Of a stretch of 64,000 nucleotides of DNA, positions 20,044 to 28,537 are shown piece after piece; position 1 is the stretch's first letter, and the number at the start of each line of letters is the position of its first letter. The notes beneath the pieces were generated by a model. The model was not told the origin of the DNA, did no database searches, and saw only the letters and a program-made list of their open reading frames with translations. The DNA comes from Sphingomonas sp. IC-56. GTDB lineage: Bacteria > Pseudomonadota > Alphaproteobacteria > Sphingomonadales > Sphingomonadaceae. Location: contig NZ_JAJNDV010000002.1 of the NCBI RefSeq assembly GCF_021043375.1, positions 62,001 through 126,000 of the forward strand, written 5' to 3'. The position numbers and the translations under genes were made by a program.

Positions 20044-20445
20044 TCAACGCGCCGGGTCGAGTCCAGGCGCATAGTGCTCAAACTCCGACCGATGGGCTGG
20101 CATCAGCCGCGAATGCCCGGCAATGCCCGCTACCTCGCACCGGACAAAGGTGGTGCTGCCCGCGGCAAGCTCCATGACAATAGGCTGCTTCAGGCGCTTC
20201 GACCCCGAAAGCAGCCGCGCGCCCGGTTCCGCATCATACACCGCATATTGGCTGCGCCCGAGTTCGGCGACGCGCTGGCCCACGCGTTCACGCTCGACAT
20301 AGGCCGAGCAGCCCCGCCCGCCATAGGCGAAGGTTCCGGAGCGAAAGAACACCAGCCGGGCCTTGCCCGCAGGTGGCGGATCAAGCGGCGAGAGGTCTGC
20401 CTGCACTAGGGGCGTGATCAGCAGAGCCAACAGTGGCAGCAACAA
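20044..20445 (-). CDS. Small secreted hypothetical protein (DUF2846-like)
   Basis: From the TTG at 20445 the product has 133 residues. It begins with a hydrophobic leader ([15 protein letters not shown]), and AAGGGAG lies at the right distance upstream. A longer form from a TTG at 20520 is possible but weaker. The mature part, [32 protein letters not shown] followed by [14 protein letters not shown], resembles DUF2846-type beta-rich envelope proteins. It lies 61 bases upstream of acs on the same strand and is divergent from the efflux operon. Function is unknown. Confidence 0.6.
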   Translation of the reverse strand: MLLPLLALLITPLVQADLSPLDPPPAGKARLVFFRSGTFAYGGRGCSAYVERERVGQRVAELGRSQYAVYDAEPGARLLSGSKRLKQPIVMELAAGSTTFVRCEVAGIAGHSRLMPAHRSEFEHYAPGLDPAR

Positions 20446-20573
20446 AGCTGGTCTCCCTTCGATGCATTTGGGGAAGCTGCCGGACTTGCTGCGCAGGATC
20501 AATCCAGAAGGCTGCGACAATTTGCGACAACAATTCCATGGAACCGAATCGCGTGCGAACCATCTACCGAGCT

Positions 20574-22049
20574 ATGGCTTATCGCCCCTTGGTCTCCCTT
20601 CTGGCGGTCGCCGTGCCGCTCGCCGCCTGTTCGGTCGATCGCGACTATCGCCCGCAGGGCGCGGCCGAGTTGGGCGTTCCGCAAAGCTTCTCGGTCGCCG
20701 CGGACCAGCGTGTGCGCGAAGACCTGACGCGGTGGTGGGAAAAGTTCGATGACCCGCAGCTGGCATCGCTCGTCCAGCGCGCTTCGGCGGCGAACCTCGA
20801 CGTGGCGCAGGCCGTCACGCGCCTCCGCCAGGCGCGGGAGTCGCTGGTACAGGCCCGCGCCTCCCTGCTTCCCAGCCTTTCCACCTCGGGCGGCTATACC
20901 CGCAACCAGCCGCTGCGCGGCGGCAGCACGACCGTGACGCTGCCCGATGGAACGGTCACTTCCTTTTCGCGAGGGGCGAGCGACAACTTCTCGCTCGGCC
21001 TCGATGCGACCTACCAGCTCGACGTCTTCGGCGGCGTCCGGCGCGGCGTGGAGTCAGCGCAGGCGGGCTATGCCGCCGCGGGCTTTGACGTCGCCTCCGT
21101 GCTGATCTCGGTCGAGGCGGAAACCGCGCGCAATTATGTGCTGGCCCGTGCCGCGCAGGCCCAGCTCGCCAACGCTCGCTCCGCACTAGCCCTGCAGGAC
21201 GACAATCTCCAGATTGCCCAGTGGCGCGTACAAGCCGGCCTCGTCTCAACACTCGATCAGGAACAGGCCCGCGCGCAGCGTGCCCAGACCGCCGCCACCA
21301 TCCCCACGCTGGAGGCGAACTATAACGGCTTCGTCTCGCGGCTTGGCGTCCTGACTGGCCAGGCGCCCGGCGCGCTCAAGGCCGAGCTTGCCGCAGTGAA
21401 GCCCATCCCCAACGGCCCGCAAAGTGTCGCCGCCGGCATCCCCGCCGACGCGCTGCGTCAGCGCCCCGACCTTCGCGCCGCCGAACGTAACCTCGCCTCG
21501 GCCACCGCACAGATCGGCGTGGCCCAGGCCCAACTCTACCCGGCTTTCGCGATCGGCGGCAGCATCGACGCAGGCTCCGCCACGCTCAGCTCGCTGTTCG
21601 ACGTGCTCACCGGCCGCCTCTTCGCCAATGTCGCGCAGACCATCTTCGACGCCGGCCGCAACCGCAGCCAGGTGCGCAGCGCCCGCGCGGCAGCAGACAG
21701 CGCCTTTCTCACCTACAAGCAAACCGTGCTCACCGCGCTCGAGGACATCGAGAACGCGATCGTTGCCCTGCAAACGGCGCAGCGCCGCGAAGCCGATTTC
21801 CGCGAGGCGCTGGACGCCGCGTCCAACCAGGCGATCCTCGCGCGCGTCCAGTACCGCTCGGGCCTCACCGATTTCACCACCCTCAATCAGGCCGAGAACC
21901 AGCTGCTCTCGGCACAGAACGGCCTCACCCAGGCCCGCTCCGACCAGTCCACGGCGCTGATCCAGCTCTACCTTGCGCTCGGCGGCGGCTGGGACGGCAG
22001 CACCACGCCTCAAGCCCTCACCACAGGCAGCACCGCCAATGGCAACTGA
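20574..22049 (+). CDS. Outer-membrane efflux lipoprotein, NodT/OprM family
   Basis: The 491-residue protein starts at the ATG at 20574, which gives a lipoprotein signal with lipobox LAAC; an in-frame ATG at 20538 would put extra charged residues in front of it. Two outer-membrane efflux repeats follow, with WWEKFDDPQLASLVQRASAANLDVAQAVTRLRQAR in the first and ALRQRPDLRAAERNLASATAQIGVAQAQLYPAFAI in the second, the usual NodT pattern. It forms the outer-membrane channel of a tripartite pump with the adaptor and MacB-like proteins encoded next. The stop overlaps the adaptor start by 11 bases. Confidence 0.9.
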   Translation: MAYRPLVSLLAVAVPLAACSVDRDYRPQGAAELGVPQSFSVAADQRVREDLTRWWEKFDDPQLASLVQRASAANLDVAQAVTRLRQARESLVQARASLLPSLSTSGGYTRNQPLRGGSTTVTLPDGTVTSFSRGASDNFSLGLDATYQLDVFGGVRRGVESAQAGYAAAGFDVASVLISVEAETARNYVLARAAQAQLANARSALALQDDNLQIAQWRVQAGLVSTLDQEQARAQRAQTAATIPTLEANYNGFVSRLGVLTGQAPGALKAELAAVKPIPNGPQSVAAGIPADALRQRPDLRAAERNLASATAQIGVAQAQLYPAFAIGGSIDAGSATLSSLFDVLTGRLFANVAQTIFDAGRNRSQVRSARAAADSAFLTYKQTVLTALEDIENAIVALQTAQRREADFREALDAASNQAILARVQYRSGLTDFTTLNQAENQLLSAQNGLTQARSDQSTALIQLYLALGGGWDGSTTPQALTTGSTANGN

Positions 22050-23463
22050 TCCCAACCAGAACTTAAACGATTTTCTGGGCACGCCCGCCCGCCCCTGGTG
22101 GCGACGCTGGCTGAAATGGATCATCGTCGCGGTCGTCGTGGTGGGCCTCGCGCTCCTGCTTTCGCGCTGCGTGTTCGGCGGCGCGACCGAAACGCAATAT
22201 TCGACCGAAGAAGCCGAGCGCGGCAACCTTACCGTCACCGTCTCAGCCACCGGCAAGCTCGCGCCCACCAACCAGGTGCAGGTCGGCTCCGAGCTCTCCG
22301 GCCTGATCGAGACCGTCAGCGTCGACGTCAACGACCGCGTCGTGAAGGGTCAGCCGCTCGCCGTGCTCGACACCTCACAGCTCGATGATGAAATCACTCA
22401 GGGCCGCGCCCAGCTCGGCGCCAACCAGGCGCAGGTCGCTCAGGCCCAGGCCACGGTCGCCGAAAGCCAGGCGCAACTGTCGCGCCTGCAGGAAGTCAGC
22501 CGCCTGTCGAGCGGTCGCGTGCCGGCCAAGGTCGAAATGGAGCAGGCCCGCGCCGCCGTTCAGCGCGCCATCGCGGCGCTCAAGGCTGCGCAAGCCCAGG
22601 TCGTCTCCGCCCGCGCCGCGCTCTCCTCCACCGAGACCCGCCGCTACAAGGCCGTCATCCGCTCGCCCGTCAACGGCGTGGTCCTCGCGCGCCAAATCGA
22701 TGCCGGCCAGACCGTGGCGGCTTCGTTCAATACGCCCACCCTGTTCGTAATCGCCGAGGACTTGTCCGCCATGGAGCTTCAGGTCGCGATCGACGAAGCC
22801 GATGTCGGCTCGGTGAAGCAGGGTCAGATCGCCAGCTTCACGGTGGACGCCTTCCCCGGCAAGACCTTCCCCGCAACCATCACCCGCGTCGACCTCGGCT
22901 CCAACCTGTCCGCCCAAGCGGCGAGCGCCAGCACGACGGCGAGCACCGGCACCACCACGGGCCAGGTGGTGTCCTATGCCGCCACGCTCAGCGTCGCCAA
23001 TGCCGACCAGCAGCTACGCCCGGGCATGACCGCAACGGCCGAGATCGTCACCCGCGCCAAGCCCAACGTCCTGCTGGTGCCGAACGCCGCGCTGCGCTTC
23101 ACGCCGAGCGCGGCAGGCGAGGGTCCAGGCGCCAGCGGGGGTCGGGGCGGCATCGCCGGCGCGCTGACGCCGCGCCGGCCCCGCCGTGGCAACGACGCAC
23201 AAAAGTCCGCCGGCGTAACCCGTGGCTCGGGGCAGACCGTGTATGTGCTGGGCGCCGAAAACCAGCCCCAGCCGATCCAGGTCACCATTGGCGACACCAA
23301 CGGCACCGTCACCGAAATCACCGGCGGCGATCTGAAGCCGGGCATGAAGGTAATCACCGGCCAACTCGCCACCGGCGCCACCGGCCCACGAGGCGGCGGC
23401 GGTCAGCGGCGCCAGGGCGGCGGTGGCGGCGGCGCCGGTGGAGGAGGCCAGCGTGGCGGCTGA
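22039..23463 (+). CDS. macA: Efflux periplasmic adaptor, MacA-like (HlyD/RND adaptor family)
   Basis: The 474-residue protein is anchored by one N-terminal helix (about 24-44, after WWRRWLKW). Biotinyl-lipoyl hairpin halves surround a coiled coil: TVTVSATGKLAPTNQVQVGSELSGLIETVSVDVNDRV, then an Ala/Gln-rich helix pair, then YKAVIRSPVNGVVLARQIDAGQTV. The C-terminal beta-barrel part ends in LKPGMKVITGQLATG. It bridges the MacB-like transporter to the NodT channel. The last 30 residues are almost pure Gly/Arg/Gln, an unusual tail that overlaps the ATPase gene start in another frame. It is translationally coupled to the upstream gene. Confidence 0.88.
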   Translation: MATDPNQNLNDFLGTPARPWWRRWLKWIIVAVVVVGLALLLSRCVFGGATETQYSTEEAERGNLTVTVSATGKLAPTNQVQVGSELSGLIETVSVDVNDRVVKGQPLAVLDTSQLDDEITQGRAQLGANQAQVAQAQATVAESQAQLSRLQEVSRLSSGRVPAKVEMEQARAAVQRAIAALKAAQAQVVSARAALSSTETRRYKAVIRSPVNGVVLARQIDAGQTVAASFNTPTLFVIAEDLSAMELQVAIDEADVGSVKQGQIASFTVDAFPGKTFPATITRVDLGSNLSAQAASASTTASTGTTTGQVVSYAATLSVANADQQLRPGMTATAEIVTRAKPNVLLVPNAALRFTPSAAGEGPGASGGRGGIAGALTPRRPRRGNDAQKSAGVTRGSGQTVYVLGAENQPQPIQVTIGDTNGTVTEITGGDLKPGMKVITGQLATGATGPRGGGGQRRQGGGGGGAGGGGQRGG

Positions 23464-24169
23464 TCCCATCATCCGCTTGCGCCGCGTGACCAAGGTCTAT
23501 GGCGAAGGCCCCACGGCGTTTCAGGCGCTCAAGGGTGTCGACCTCGACATTGCGGCGGGGGACTTCGTGGCGGTGATGGGCCCGTCAGGCTCAGGCAAGT
23601 CGACGACAATGAACATCCTGGGCTGCCTCGACGTGCCCACAGGCGGCGAGTTCCTGTTCCGCGGCGTGCATGTGGAGCGACTGGGCCGCGACGAGCGCGC
23701 GCTGCTGCGCCGCAAATATCTCGGCTTCGTGTTCCAGGGGTTCAATCTGCTCGCCCGCACCAGCGCGCTGGAGAATGTAGAGCTTCCCCTGCTCTATCGC
23801 GGCGATCCGAAAAAGGAGCGCCGCGAAATGGCACTGGCCGCGCTCGACAAGGTCGGCCTCAAGGAATGGTGGGACCACACCCCGGCCGAACTCTCCGGCG
23901 GCCAGCAACAGCGCGTCGCCATTGCCCGCGCGATTGTCACCAACCCCGACGTACTGCTCGCCGACGAGCCCACCGGCAATCTCGATTCCGAACGCTCGGT
24001 GGAGATCATGCAGCTGCTGACCTCACTCAACCGAGAGAGCAACATCACCGTGCTGATGGTCACCCACGAACCCGACATGGCCGAGTTTGCCCGTACCCTG
24101 ATTCACTTCAAGGACGGCCTGGTCGAACGCATCGACACTGCTCATCGCCCGGGCGAGGTGGTCGCGTGA
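23453..24169 (+). CDS. MacB-like ABC transporter ATP-binding protein
   Basis: This 238-residue ATPase starts at a GTG at 23453 with GGAGG six bases upstream, inside the Gly-rich tail codons of the adaptor gene. It has Walker A GPSGSGKST, signature LSGGQQQR, Walker B VLLADEPTGNLD and the switch histidine in MVTHEPDMAEF. The sequence is of the LolD/MacB/FtsE group. The permease is a separate polypeptide encoded 50 bases later, unlike E. coli MacB where both are fused. It powers export by the tripartite system; the substrate (macrolide, peptide or lipid) is unknown. Confidence 0.92.
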   Translation: MAADPIIRLRRVTKVYGEGPTAFQALKGVDLDIAAGDFVAVMGPSGSGKSTTMNILGCLDVPTGGEFLFRGVHVERLGRDERALLRRKYLGFVFQGFNLLARTSALENVELPLLYRGDPKKERREMALAALDKVGLKEWWDHTPAELSGGQQQRVAIARAIVTNPDVLLADEPTGNLDSERSVEIMQLLTSLNRESNITVLMVTHEPDMAEFARTLIHFKDGLVERIDTAHRPGEVVA

Positions 24170-24186
24170 GGCCCAAGCACCACCTA

Positions 24187-24213
24187 AAGCCCCTCCCTTC
24201 GGGGGAGAGGCTT
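24187..24213. repeat. Short palindrome between ATPase and permease genes
   Basis: A CCCCTCCC-TTCG-GGGGAGAGG type hairpin lies inside the operon and ends just before the permease ATG. The GGGGGAGAGG arm probably also acts as the ribosome binding site. It resembles the other CTCCC/GGGAG elements in the window and could modulate translation. Confidence 0.55.
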
Positions 24214-24218
24214 TCCTG

Positions 24219-25424
24219 ATGTTCGGCACCACCTTCCTCCTCGCGGTGCGCTCGATATTTCGGCACAAGCTGCGCTCGTTCCTGACCACGCTAGGCATCA
24301 TCATCGGCGTCGCTGCGGTGGTGGCGATGGTCACGCTGGGCCAGGCCACGACCAAGGCCGCGCAGGCGCAGGTCGCCAGTCTCGGGACCAATATCCTCCA
24401 AATTCGCCCGGGCCAGGGCTTCGGCCGCGGCGGCGGCGGCCCGCGCCCGCCCGACTTCAAGCAGGAGGACGTTGACGCGGTCGCCCAGCAGGTGGCCGCC
24501 GTTACCGCCGTCGCGCCCCAAGCCCAGTCGACAGGCACCGTGATCTATCAGGGTGCGAACTGGTCTACGACGATCAACGGCACCACCAACGCCTTCTTCC
24601 GCGTCCAGCCCTGGCCGCTGGTCTCGGGCCGCACGTTCAACCGGCAGGAGGAGCAGGCCGGCAAGGCGGTCTGCATCATCGGCAACACCATCCGCACCAA
24701 CCTCTTCCGCGGCGGCGAAGCGGTGGGTGAGCGCATGCGCGTCAACGGCATCTCGTGCGACATCATCGGCGTGCTGTCCACCCGCGGCCAAGGTGGCTTC
24801 GGCGATCAGGACGACGTCGTCATCATGCCGATCAAGCAGGTGCAGCGCCGCTTCACCGGCAATCGCGACATCCGCCTGATGCTGGTCGGCGTCGATCCCG
24901 CCTATGACGGGCAACAGGTCCAGGCATCGATCAGCCAGGTGCTGCGCGAACGCCGCCGCATCACGGGTGGCAAGGAAGACGATTTCAACATCTTCGACAC
25001 CGCCCAGATCAGCCAGACGCTCACCGGCATCACCACCCTGCTGACCCAGATCGTTACCGCCGTCGCCGCGATCAGCCTGGTGGTCGGCGGCATCGGCATC
25101 ATGAACATCATGCTGGTGTCGGTCACCGAACGCACGCGTGAGATCGGCATCCGCCTGGCGATCGGCGCGGTCGCGAGCGAAGTGCTGATGCAGTTCCTGA
25201 TGGAGGCCGTGGTGCTGTCATGCCTGGGCGGGCTGGTGGGTCTGGTGGTCGCCCAGCTTGTGGTGCTCGGCCTCGCCCCGCTGATGCAAGTGGAGTTCAT
25301 GTTCGAACCCCAGATCAACGTGATCGCCTTCCTGATCTCGGCGCTGATCGGCATCGTCTTCGGCTATTTCCCCGCTCGCCGCGCCGCCAGCCTCAACCCC
25401 ATCGACGCGCTACGGCACGAATAG
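24219..25424 (+). CDS. macB: MacB-like ABC transporter permease
   Basis: The 401-residue protein has the MacB/FtsX layout. The first helix is near residues 18-42 (LRSFLTTLGIIIGVAAVVAMVTLG), then a large periplasmic domain (about 45-270), then three C-terminal helices including AAISLVVGGIGIMNIMLVSVTERTREIGIRLAIGA, the conserved ATPase-coupling loop. It ends FGYFPARRAASLNPIDALRHE, a standard MacB terminus. A Gly/Arg/Pro-rich stretch (GRGGGGPRPP) sits in the periplasmic domain. It is the last gene of the four-gene efflux operon, whose promoter probably lies before 20574. Confidence 0.92.
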   Translation: MFGTTFLLAVRSIFRHKLRSFLTTLGIIIGVAAVVAMVTLGQATTKAAQAQVASLGTNILQIRPGQGFGRGGGGPRPPDFKQEDVDAVAQQVAAVTAVAPQAQSTGTVIYQGANWSTTINGTTNAFFRVQPWPLVSGRTFNRQEEQAGKAVCIIGNTIRTNLFRGGEAVGERMRVNGISCDIIGVLSTRGQGGFGDQDDVVIMPIKQVQRRFTGNRDIRLMLVGVDPAYDGQQVQASISQVLRERRRITGGKEDDFNIFDTAQISQTLTGITTLLTQIVTAVAAISLVVGGIGIMNIMLVSVTERTREIGIRLAIGAVASEVLMQFLMEAVVLSCLGGLVGLVVAQLVVLGLAPLMQVEFMFEPQINVIAFLISALIGIVFGYFPARRAASLNPIDALRHE

Positions 25425-25491
25425 CAGAACGCAGAAATGCGCCCTCGTCATCCCGGCTCAAGGTCGGGGCAACAGGAGAAGAAACGCGGTG

Positions 25492-26073
25492 TCACCCGGC
25501 ACGCAGCTCCCGCAACGCCTCCAGATCCGCCTGCGTATCAATGTCCACCAGTTCCGCCGGGCTGGTCACGACATGATGCCCGCCCTGGATCAGCTCCCGC
25601 CCCCCCTGGTCTCCCTTCAACTCCATCAGCGCCGCAAACCAGTCAGCCCCGAATAGCGCCGGTGGACAGGGCTTCACCCCATCACTCGACGCGACCAGCG
25701 TATCTGCCCCCTCGGACGCATCGAACAGGCGCAGCACATGCGCGGCGGTGACGCGCGGCATGTCCGCCAGCGCCACCAGTACGGCCTGCGCCCCCGCATC
25801 GCGCGCTGCCGCCACGCCCTGCGCCAGCGAGCGCGCCTGACCTAGGGAAGGATCAGGATTGCGGACCACCCGATACCCGCGCGCGGCAAAGTCGAGCACC
25901 GTGCCAGAGACCACGGCGAAGCGCATGCTGAACGGGATGTCCTCCAGTGCGGTCACGACATGGAAGCCCAGCGGTTTGCCCAAAAAGGGTTCGGCCAGCT
26001 TCTCGTAGACGCCGAAACGCTGCGACCGCCCCGCCGCCAGCAGCACCAGCGCGGTGCGCTCAGGCGACAGCAT
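25492..26073 (-). CDS. mocA: Molybdenum cofactor nucleotidyltransferase, MobA/MocA-like
   Basis: The 193-residue protein begins with the nucleotidyltransferase signature LVLLAAGRSQRFG and continues with KLAEPFLGKPLG and an ADMPRVT metal-binding block. MocA adds CMP to molybdopterin for xanthine-dehydrogenase-type enzymes, while MobA adds GMP. The neighbouring XdhC gene favours MocA. The normal GXGXRXG glycines are partly altered (AAGRSQRFG). It overlaps XdhC by 14 bases and is the second gene of that pair. No molybdenum hydroxylase structural genes are in the window. Confidence 0.82.
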   Translation of the reverse strand: MLSPERTALVLLAAGRSQRFGVYEKLAEPFLGKPLGFHVVTALEDIPFSMRFAVVSGTVLDFAARGYRVVRNPDPSLGQARSLAQGVAAARDAGAQAVLVALADMPRVTAAHVLRLFDASEGADTLVASSDGVKPCPPALFGADWFAALMELKGDQGGRELIQGGHHVVTSPAELVDIDTQADLEALRELRAG

Positions 26074-26974
26074 GGAAGCGCTTCACCATGGCGGCGGCGA
26101 TCGACAGGGCGATTTCGGCAGGCCCGATCGCGCCGATACTGAGACCCGCCGGCCCCTCGATGCGCTCCAGGTCGGACGAGCCGAAGCCCGCGGCACTCAG
26201 CCGTTCCAGCCGAGCGGCGTGGCTGCGGCGCGATCCGAGCGCAGCGATATAGCCGGTCGAGTGGCGCAGCGCGGCGGCCAGGGCATCGTCGTCGATCTTG
26301 GGATCATGGCTCAGCGTGACCACCGCCGTCGCTGCGTCCGGCCTGAGCGCGGCCACCGCTTCATCGGGCCAGCGGTCGTCCAGCGTCACGCCCGCAAAGC
26401 GCTCCGGCGTCAGGAACCGCGCGCGAGGATCGACCACCGTGGTCGCGATGCCGAGTTCGCGGGCCAATCCGACGAGCGTCTGCGCGATCTGCACCGCGCC
26501 GACGATGATCAGCCGGCGCGGCGGATCATAGCGGTTGACGAAATTCCCCGCCGAGCCGGGTGCGCTGCGGCCGCTGGCGAAGTCGGTCGCGACGTCCAAC
26601 GGCGTGCCAGCGGTGCGTGCGGCTTCGATCGCGTCGAACAGATCGGGAGGAAAGCCCTCCCTAGAAACGGGCTGAACCAGCACGGCAATCTCGCCGCCGC
26701 ATGGCAGACCGACTTCCCAGGCAGCGTCATCGGCCACGCCGTAGCGCTTCACGACCGCCGGCGCGCCCGCGATCACGTCCGCAGCGGTCGCCAGGATATC
26801 GGTTTCGACGCAGCCGCCCGAGACCGACCCTTCGAACCTCCCATCCTCGTGCACCAGCATGTGGCTGCCGCGCGGCCGGGGTGCCGATCCCCAGGTGGAG
26901 ACCACCGTGGCAAGCGCCATACGAGCGCCGCTCCAGGCACGCGCGGCCGCCAACACGCTGTCGTTATCCGCCAC
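26060..26974 (-). CDS. xdhC: XdhC family molybdenum hydroxylase maturation protein
   Basis: Starting from the GTG at 26974, behind GGAGCGAGG, the product has 304 residues. The XdhC/CoxI N-terminal domain shows TVVSTWGSAPRPRGSHMLVHEDG and GSVSGGCVETDI; a Rossmann-type C-terminal half begins RRLIIVGAVQIAQTLVGLA and includes ALGSRRSHAARLERL. XdhC binds molybdenum cofactor and helps insert its sulfurated form into xanthine or aldehyde dehydrogenases. It is co-transcribed with the MocA-like gene. In the Rossmann motif the usual GAGHVA reads GAVQIA, so nucleotide binding may differ. Confidence 0.85.
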   Translation of the reverse strand: MADNDSVLAAARAWSGARMALATVVSTWGSAPRPRGSHMLVHEDGRFEGSVSGGCVETDILATAADVIAGAPAVVKRYGVADDAAWEVGLPCGGEIAVLVQPVSREGFPPDLFDAIEAARTAGTPLDVATDFASGRSAPGSAGNFVNRYDPPRRLIIVGAVQIAQTLVGLARELGIATTVVDPRARFLTPERFAGVTLDDRWPDEAVAALRPDAATAVVTLSHDPKIDDDALAAALRHSTGYIAALGSRRSHAARLERLSAAGFGSSDLERIEGPAGLSIGAIGPAEIALSIAAAMVKRFHAVA

Positions 26975-27195
26975 TGCCTCGCTCCCACTGCATCCGCGGC
27001 ATAGCGCCCTACCCAAAGGCGAGTTCCGTGGCGAGATGGCGCAGCAGGGCGCCCGACGAAGCATGGCGCGGCGGACCCCGCGAACCGCTATTTCATCGGG
27101 CTTGGCGTGAGAGGCTTTTTCACCGATTATCCGCTATAAGGCGTATCCGCGCGCAGTTCCGCCATGGCTGCACGCCCATCGTGAAGGTGCCGTCC

Positions 27196-27477
27196 ATGCG
27201 TAAACTGACCCTCCCCCTCCTGCTCGCGCTGCCGCTCCTGTCGGGCTGCATCGCCAAGACCGCCTGGGACGTCGCCACCCTGCCGGTGAAGGCGGGCAGC
27301 CAGGTGGTCGATTGGACCACCACCAGCCAGGAAGAGTCCGACCGCAACTACGGCCGCAAGATGCGCGAAAAGGAAGCGCGCGAGGGCAAGGAACGGCGCA
27401 AGCACGAGAAGGAATGCCGCAAGCGTCCCGAGACGTGCGAGAGCTATGACGGCTACCGCGCTTCCACGCCCGACTGA
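27196..27477 (+). CDS. Small lipoprotein, 93 residues, charged C-terminus
   Basis: The protein begins with a lipoprotein signal, MRKLTLPLLLALPLLSGC, with lipobox LSGC. The mature part starts IAKTAWDVATLPVKAGSQVVDWTTTSQEESDRNYGRK and then turns into a Lys/Arg/Glu-rich helix with two cysteines (KECRKRPETC). Proteins with the AKTAWDVATLPVK start are common in sphingomonads and are unnamed. It lies alone between the divergent XdhC gene and phhA. Function is unknown. The ribosome binding site (GAAGG) is slightly distant. Confidence 0.75.
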   Translation: MRKLTLPLLLALPLLSGCIAKTAWDVATLPVKAGSQVVDWTTTSQEESDRNYGRKMREKEAREGKERRKHEKECRKRPETCESYDGYRASTPD

Positions 27478-27533
27478 TCGGCCGGCCGCCGGCACGCTTC
27501 CACCCGCGCCGGGCGCCATGCTATGCTGCCGTC

Positions 27534-28406
27534 ATGGCAGACGAAACGCACGTATTGGACCGCCCGCCCGAGGGCGCATCGGCCGATTGGACGATCCCGC
27601 AGCGGTGGGATGCGTACACGCCCGAGGAACATGCCACCTGGGACACGCTGTTCGAGCGCCAGGCGAAGCTGCTGCCCGGCCGCGCGTCGAAGGCGTATCT
27701 GAAGGGCCTTGAGGCGCTAAAGCTTTCCGAGTCGGGCATTCCCAATTTCGAGGAACTGTCCGAACGGCTGATGAAGCTGACCGGCTGGCAGGTCATCGCG
27801 GTGCCCGGGCTGGTCCCGGACGACGTGTTCTTCGACCATATGGCGAACCGCCGGTTCGTGGCGGGCAACTTCATCCGGCGCCCCGACCAGCTCGACTATA
27901 TCCAGGAACCCGATGTCTTCCACGACGTGTTCGGGCATGTGCCGATGCTCGCCGACCCAGTATTCGCCGACTATCTGGAGGCCTATGGCCGCGGCGGCAA
28001 TCGGGCGCTGGAGCTCGGCGCGCTGAAGCAGCTTGGGCGGCTCTACTGGTACACCGTGGAATTCGGGCTGGTGCAGGAGGATGAAGGCCTGCGCATCTAC
28101 GGGTCCGGCATCGTGTCGAGTTCGGCCGAGAGCCGCTTTGCGCTGGAGAGCGACAGCCCCAACCGCATCCGCTTCGACCTGCCGCGCGTCATGCGCACCG
28201 AGTATCGCATCGACGACTTCCAGCAGAACTACTTCGTGATCCCGAGCTTCGACGAACTGCTGCGCCTCACGATCGAGACCGACTTCGCGCCGCTCTATGG
28301 CGAGCTGTTGCAGATGCCGGACATCGCGGTCGCGGAGATCCTGCCGGAGGACGACGTGATCACACGCGGCACGCAGGAATACGCGCTGGGCAAGGCAAAG
28401 GGGTAA
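27534..28406 (+). CDS. phhA: Phenylalanine 4-monooxygenase
   Basis: The 290-residue protein is a monomeric bacterial phenylalanine hydroxylase, converting phenylalanine to tyrosine with tetrahydropterin and oxygen. The iron site is complete: two histidines in EPDVFHDVFGHVPMLAD and the glutamate in YWYTVEFGLV. The preceding FIRRPDQLDYIQEPD block and YGSGIVSSSAES are also characteristic. It begins with an ATG 56 bases after the lipoprotein gene. The pterin dehydratase PhhB that normally assists it is not adjacent. It is followed by a palindromic repeat element instead of a standard terminator. Confidence 0.95.
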   Translation: MADETHVLDRPPEGASADWTIPQRWDAYTPEEHATWDTLFERQAKLLPGRASKAYLKGLEALKLSESGIPNFEELSERLMKLTGWQVIAVPGLVPDDVFFDHMANRRFVAGNFIRRPDQLDYIQEPDVFHDVFGHVPMLADPVFADYLEAYGRGGNRALELGALKQLGRLYWYTVEFGLVQEDEGLRIYGSGIVSSSAESRFALESDSPNRIRFDLPRVMRTEYRIDDFQQNYFVIPSFDELLRLTIETDFAPLYGELLQMPDIAVAEILPEDDVITRGTQEYALGKAKG

Positions 28407-28418
28407 AGCATTCCCGTT

Positions 28419-28526
28419 AGCTGTTCCCCGGCGAGGCGGGGGCCCAGCTGCCAGGCAGCCGAGAGGACGGCCTACCCGCGCGGGGTTAGCCCGAAGCTGG
28501 GCCCCGGCCTTCGCCGGGGAACAGCT
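28419..28526. repeat. Palindromic interspersed element, third copy
   Basis: It begins AGCTGTTCCCCGGCG and ends in the reverse complement, CGCCGGGGAACAGCT. Inner arms GGGGCCCAGCTGCC / GAAGCTGGGCCCCGG surround a variable centre. It lies between the convergent phhA and prmA genes, where its hairpin may work as a two-way terminator. It is related to copies at 15358, 15621 and 49295. Confidence 0.85.
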
Positions 28527-28537
28527 AGGGGCGCAGG

